DNA of 8,838 bases, taken from an uncultured delta proteobacterium (GTDB lineage Bacteria; Desulfobacterota; Syntrophorhabdia; Syntrophorhabdales; Syntrophorhabdaceae). The notes under the pieces are model-generated. The model saw only the letters and a list, made by a program, of their open reading frames with translations, did not search any database and was not told the origin of the DNA. The DNA lies in assembly GCA_903872255.1 (NCBI GenBank), contig CAIQJW010000149.1:1-8838 (forward strand). Reading direction: 5' to 3'. The number at the start of each line of letters is the position of its first letter. Position 1 is the first letter of the stretch. A program made the translations under genes and the position numbers. Below, in pieces: positions 5,477 through 8,838 of this stretch.

Positions 5477-7381
5477 ATGCGGCCAAAGAGCATGAAGCCT
5501 GTCCCTAAACCCGACAGAGGGTATGAGAGCGAGATGCTGTTCAGGGACCTCGCAGAAAAATCTCTCGTCGGCATTTACCTTATTCAGGATGATATCTTCC
5601 GGTATACAAACGAAAGGATGGGCAATATATTCGGGTATTCTGTCGATGAGATCATCGACAGAATGGGCCCTCAACATCTTGTCCTTCCAGATGATTGGGC
5701 GCTGGTCGATCAGAACATCCACCGCAGGATAACAGGAAACCTCAAGTCTATCCATTACGAGTTCCGGGGTATCAAAAAGAACAGGGACATCATCGATATA
5801 GAGGCATACGGCTATGCCACGACCTATCACGGCAGATCCGCCGTCATCGGGACCCTTCTCGACATAACCAAGAAAAAGCGCTCCGATCTTTTGATCAAGC
5901 AGGCCGAGCAACTCTACCGCGGCATCTTTGAAAATGCGATCGAGGGCATCTTTCAGACAACGGTGGACGGAAAGATGATCGCTTCCAACCCGGCCCTTGC
6001 GACAATGCTCGGATACAGGTCCCCCGAGGAATACATTGCGTCCGTTTCCGACCTGAAGAGCCAGCATTATGTAGATCCTGGCCTTCGTCAGACATTCATA
6101 GATACTGTCGAGCGTCACGGCATCGCAAAGAACTTCGAATGCCAGTTATACAAGAAGAACGGGGATATGCTCTGGGTCGTCATGAACGCTCGAGCCGTCC
6201 GCAACCCTGACGGCTCGACCAAGTATTACGAGGGGACCATAGAGGACATTACGGAGCAGAAGAAAGCGGCCGACAGGCTGAACAGGCTGAATGAGTTCAA
6301 CGCCGCCATTATCGACAACGCCCCGGTTGCCATCTTTACCCTTGATAAAAAAGGCCGGTTCACAAGTGTAAACCCCGCGCTTGCGGAGCTTTCCGGCCTC
6401 GGGGACCGCGCCGCGGAAAAATTGCTCGGTTTCAACTGGCTTAACAATTCATTCACGATAAAATCGGGCCTTGCGAAGCACATCAAAAAGGGGCTTCAGG
6501 GGGAGCCGTTCCAATTGTGGGATTTCCCTTTCATGACATATAAAGGGGACCGCAGCATTTATATGGATTTTAAAGGAGTGCCCCTGCGGGGCCGCACGGG
6601 CGGTATAGACGGCCTTTTGTGTATTATTGAAGAAACGACGGACCGGGTAAAAACACGTGCGAAACTCATGCAGGACACAAAGATTTCGGCGATCGGAAGG
6701 CTGGCCGCCGGCGCCGCCCATGAGCTCAATAACCCTCTCGCCACACTTGTTGCCTTCGCGGAGATCGCAGCCGATATTGTCGAATCATATAAGCGCGATA
6801 ACAATGCCCCCCTCGATGCCGGCCAGCTCGCATACTGCCTGGACATTGTCCAGCAGCAGGCTTTCAGGTGCAAAAACGTCATAAGCGACCTCTTGAACCT
6901 CTCCCGCAAAGACGGTCTTGAGATCGTCGCCGTGGATGTAAACAACCTGATCGAGATCATCGTGGGATCGATCAATTTTGACACACGGGGAGCCGTGATT
7001 GAGAGCGAGCTTATGCCTTCGCTTCCTCAGGCCCGGGCCGACCTAAGCGCATTGCGGCAGGTCCTGGTGAACCTGCTACACAATGCAATGGATGCGGTCG
7101 AAGGAAGAATGGATGCAACCATCTGGGTGCGCACCTATTTCGATAAGGGCATGCTGAATATAGAGGTGAGTGATAACGGTACCGGGATACCCCACACTAT
7201 CCTTGAAAAGATATTTGAGCCTTTTTTTACAACAAAGGAGACCGAGAAAGGGATCGGGCTCGGGTTATCACTGTCCTTTGAATTTGTTAAGAGCATGGAC
7301 GGAACCATAAACGTAAAGAGCGAACCGGGATGCGGCACGACATTTAATGTCACTTTACCGGTTAGCGATCCGGGGAGATGA
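5477..7381 (+). CDS. Soluble multi-PAS sensor histidine kinase
   Basis: 634 residues with no signal peptide or membrane helix, so a cytoplasmic sensor. Three PAS-like domains lie at about 20-135, 143-262 and 270-390; the second ends in the typical GTIEDITEQKK. The kinase core has the phosphoacceptor H415 (AGAAHELNNPL), the N box around N532 and N536 (VNLLHNAMDA), the G1 box DNGTGIP (566-572), the F box FEPFFTTK (580-587) and the G2 box GIGLGL (592-597). This is an NtrB-like orthodox kinase without a receiver. The signal is unknown; PAS domains may bind a small molecule, haem or flavin, but no haem or flavin cysteine motif is evident. The start at 5477 lacks a ribosome site. M6 (5492) and M20 (5534, GAGAG at 5525-5529) are alternatives that keep all PAS domains. 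It overlaps the regulator ORF (ATGA at 7378-7381), so the two form a pair. Confidence 0.93.
   Translation: MRPKSMKPVPKPDRGYESEMLFRDLAEKSLVGIYLIQDDIFRYTNERMGNIFGYSVDEIIDRMGPQHLVLPDDWALVDQNIHRRITGNLKSIHYEFRGIKKNRDIIDIEAYGYATTYHGRSAVIGTLLDITKKKRSDLLIKQAEQLYRGIFENAIEGIFQTTVDGKMIASNPALATMLGYRSPEEYIASVSDLKSQHYVDPGLRQTFIDTVERHGIAKNFECQLYKKNGDMLWVVMNARAVRNPDGSTKYYEGTIEDITEQKKAADRLNRLNEFNAAIIDNAPVAIFTLDKKGRFTSVNPALAELSGLGDRAAEKLLGFNWLNNSFTIKSGLAKHIKKGLQGEPFQLWDFPFMTYKGDRSIYMDFKGVPLRGRTGGIDGLLCIIEETTDRVKTRAKLMQDTKISAIGRLAAGAAHELNNPLATLVAFAEIAADIVESYKRDNNAPLDAGQLAYCLDIVQQQAFRCKNVISDLLNLSRKDGLEIVAVDVNNLIEIIVGSINFDTRGAVIESELMPSLPQARADLSALRQVLVNLLHNAMDAVEGRMDATIWVRTYFDKGMLNIEVSDNGTGIPHTILEKIFEPFFTTKETEKGIGLGLSLSFEFVKSMDGTINVKSEPGCGTTFNVTLPVSDPGR
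7372..7377 (+). promoter_or_regulatory. Ribosome binding site GGGGAG deciding regulator start
   Basis: GGGGAG lies inside the last kinase codons. It directly abuts ATG 7378, is three bases from ATG 7381 and nine bases from ATG 7387. The spacing favours 7387, which also gives the usual receiver N-terminus MIKVLIVDDE. Confidence 0.6.
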
Positions 7382-7386
7382 TGCGT

Positions 7387-8739
7387 ATGATCAAGGTACT
7401 GATCGTCGATGATGAATCGAAGCTTGTCGAGGCATTTATCATGCAGCTTACAAAAGAAGGCATGAAGGTATCGGGAGTGTTCACTGCCGCCGATGCACTG
7501 GCGACCCTCAGGAAGGAGTCGTTTGACGTCGCCGTGGTCGATATCAGGCTCCCCGACATGGATGGCGTGAATCTACTCCTTAAGATAAAGCAGGCCGAAC
7601 CCGGCATCGAGGTGATCATGCTCACCGGCTTTGCGTCGGTTGATACGGCGATCCGTTCCATGAAGCTCGGTGCATATGACTACCTGACAAAGCCCTGTAA
7701 ATTAGCCGAACTGGCAGCAATTATAGCAAAGGCGTTCGAGAAAAAGTCTCTTGCAGAGAATAATCTTGTTCTGAAAGAACATTTAATGAGGGTCGCTGTT
7801 CACGATAATTTCATCGGCGAAAGCAAGGCCATGAAAAAAGTGAAGGAATTGATATCAATTGTAGCTCCCTCGAATACCACCGTACTGATACAGGGAGAGA
7901 CCGGTACGGGAAAAGAGGTTGCCGCACGGGCCACACATGACTTAAGTCCCCGCGCCGCAAACCCTTTTGTCGCCATTAATTCGAGTGCATTGCAGGAGAC
8001 GATCCTTGAAAGCGAGCTTTTCGGGTATAAAAAAGGGGCATTTACCGGCGCTCAGTCGGATAAGCTCGGCCTTCTCGATATAGCCAACAACGGCACCCTG
8101 TTCGTCGACGAGATAGGCGATATGGGGCTCGCGATACAGGCCAAACTCTTGAGAGTCCTTGAAACGGGGACATTTATGAAGTTGGGTGATACAAAAGAGA
8201 CCCGGGTAGATGTCCGTTTTATCTTTGCAACCAATAAAGACCTTAAGGAAGAGATGGAAGAGAAGAAATTCAGGAATGACCTGTTCTTCCGGATCAACAC
8301 CTTTATTATTACGCTGCCGCCGCTTCGCGACAAAAAAGAGGACATACGGTTGATCGTCGATTATTTTCTCGACAAATTCTGCGGCGGCGGGAAGAAACAT
8401 CTCTCGCCCAGGGCTTTCGATACCTTCATGGCCTACGAGTGGCCGGGAAATGTGCGTGAACTCGTCAACGTTATCGAACGATCCGTGTTGATCAGCGGAA
8501 AACGCGCGGAGATACTATCGGAAGATTTTCCGGAGAGCCTGTTCAAGGAGGTCCGGCCCGACAGGGCGCCCCTTGATCTTCCCCCGGCTTCGGCTGCGGT
8601 CGACCTCACCAGCATGGAAGACGAGCATATCCGCAATGTCCTTGAGTCGGTTGACGGCAATAAATCGGAAGCGGCCCGCCTTCTGGGGATAAGCAGAAAG
8701 AAACTTTACAGCAGGATCGGGAAAAACAGGAAAAAATAA
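7387..8739 (+). CDS. NtrC-family sigma-54-dependent response regulator
   Basis: 450 residues from ATG 7387; in-frame ATGs at 7378 and 7381 would add three or two. Numbering here is from 7378. Receiver domain: acidic pair D11/D12, phosphoacceptor D55 (VVDIRLPD), T83, K105. AAA+ sigma-54 interaction domain: Walker A GETGTGKE (173-180), the intact sigma-54 contact loop GAFTGA (220-225), Walker B LFVDEIGD (241-248), arginine-finger region FRNDLFFRI (298-306) and WPGNVREL (355-362). The C-terminal Fis-type helix-turn-helix spans about 414-446 (DGNKSEAARLLGISRKKLYSRI region). All catalytic residues are present, so it should be an active activator once phosphorylated by the upstream kinase. A sigma-54 promoter faces the divergent Etf-Hdr operon, making that the likely target. 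The exact operator is unproven. Confidence 0.95.
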   Translation: MIKVLIVDDESKLVEAFIMQLTKEGMKVSGVFTAADALATLRKESFDVAVVDIRLPDMDGVNLLLKIKQAEPGIEVIMLTGFASVDTAIRSMKLGAYDYLTKPCKLAELAAIIAKAFEKKSLAENNLVLKEHLMRVAVHDNFIGESKAMKKVKELISIVAPSNTTVLIQGETGTGKEVAARATHDLSPRAANPFVAINSSALQETILESELFGYKKGAFTGAQSDKLGLLDIANNGTLFVDEIGDMGLAIQAKLLRVLETGTFMKLGDTKETRVDVRFIFATNKDLKEEMEEKKFRNDLFFRINTFIITLPPLRDKKEDIRLIVDYFLDKFCGGGKKHLSPRAFDTFMAYEWPGNVRELVNVIERSVLISGKRAEILSEDFPESLFKEVRPDRAPLDLPPASAAVDLTSMEDEHIRNVLESVDGNKSEAARLLGISRKKLYSRIGKNRKK

Positions 8740-8778
8740 ACCCTCATCCCGGACGAGTGGAGACTGTGTCGCAAACAT

Positions 8779-8791
8779 TTTCCGCCGGAAA
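8779..8791. repeat. Short palindrome TTTCCG-C-CGGAAA after the regulator gene
   Basis: Six-base arms around one central base in the non-coding stretch after the regulator. Next to it, GTGC-AAA-GCAC (8793-8803) can form a four-base hairpin. Neither is followed by a T run, so they are not convincing intrinsic terminators. The palindrome could be an operator for a gene beyond the window. Confidence 0.25.
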
Positions 8792-8821
8792 CGTGCAAAG
8801 CACCGGAATAAACCACCGTCC

Positions 8822-8838
8822 GTCATTCCCGCGAAAGC
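8822..8838. repeat. Partial dispersed palindromic repeat at window edge
   Basis: GTCATTCCCGCGAAAGC is the left arm, GAAA tetraloop and first two right-arm bases of a hairpin whose full form (…CCCGC-GAAA-GCGGG…) is a familiar intergenic repeat in many proteobacterial and related genomes. The right arm lies outside the window, so the call rests on recognition of the left half. Confidence 0.5.

Noticed and set aside
5468..6118. 216-codon open frame on the minus strand over the kinase start
   Set aside because: Mirror of the PAS-coding region of the kinase; its product has no recognisable motif, and it would block the divergent promoter layout.
8743..8757. Possible terminator stem CTCATCC / GGACGAG
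   Set aside because: One mismatch, a one-base loop and no T run after it; not a credible intrinsic terminator.
8515..8826. 103-codon open frame on the minus strand at the right edge
   Set aside because: Mostly antisense to the regulator's helix-turn-helix; no ribosome site or family likeness.

Overview
The window looks like part of a strictly anaerobic, energy-limited bacterium, most plausibly a Desulfobacterota-type syntroph or sulfate reducer. This is inferred from gene content only: soluble heterodisulfide-reductase (Hdr)-type iron-sulfur flavoproteins joined to an electron-transferring flavoprotein (ETF), and a neighbouring sigma-54 two-component system. No rRNA, tRNA, CRISPR array, transposase or phage gene was seen.

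Left block (1-5299, minus strand). Five tightly packed genes are read from right to left. They are a fused HdrC-HdrB-like iron-sulfur protein (4166-5299), EtfB (3387-4166), EtfA (2452-3390), a short HdrA with the inserted ferredoxin segment (1150-2451), and a second HdrA/QmoB-like flavoprotein that runs off the left edge (1-1153). Every junction overlaps or abuts: TAATG, ATGA, TAG directly followed by ATG, ATGA. They should therefore be one translationally coupled operon. Together they resemble an electron-transfer complex in which ETF connects a flavin dehydrogenase (probably an acyl-CoA dehydrogenase, not in the window) to Hdr-type iron-sulfur and flavin centres. No membrane segment is visible in the parts seen, so the complex looks cytoplasmic. 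Flavin-based electron bifurcation or confurcation is possible but not shown.

Centre (5300-5476). An AT-rich divergent control region of 177 bases. On the minus strand, facing the Etf-Hdr operon, there is a good -24/-12 sigma-54 promoter (5328-5343). GATA/TATC-type repeats and a GTATC-N5-GATAC inverted repeat lie about 55-145 bases upstream of the predicted start. On the plus strand there is an extended -10 sigma-70-type element directly in front of the sensor kinase.

Right block (5477-8739, plus strand). A cytoplasmic histidine kinase with three PAS-like domains overlaps an NtrC-family response regulator (receiver, sigma-54-interacting AAA+ with an intact GAFTGA loop, Fis-type helix-turn-helix). 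The simplest reading is that the kinase senses a soluble or redox cue and the regulator switches on the divergent operon from its sigma-54 promoter. Positions 8740-8838 are non-coding and end inside what looks like a common dispersed palindromic repeat.
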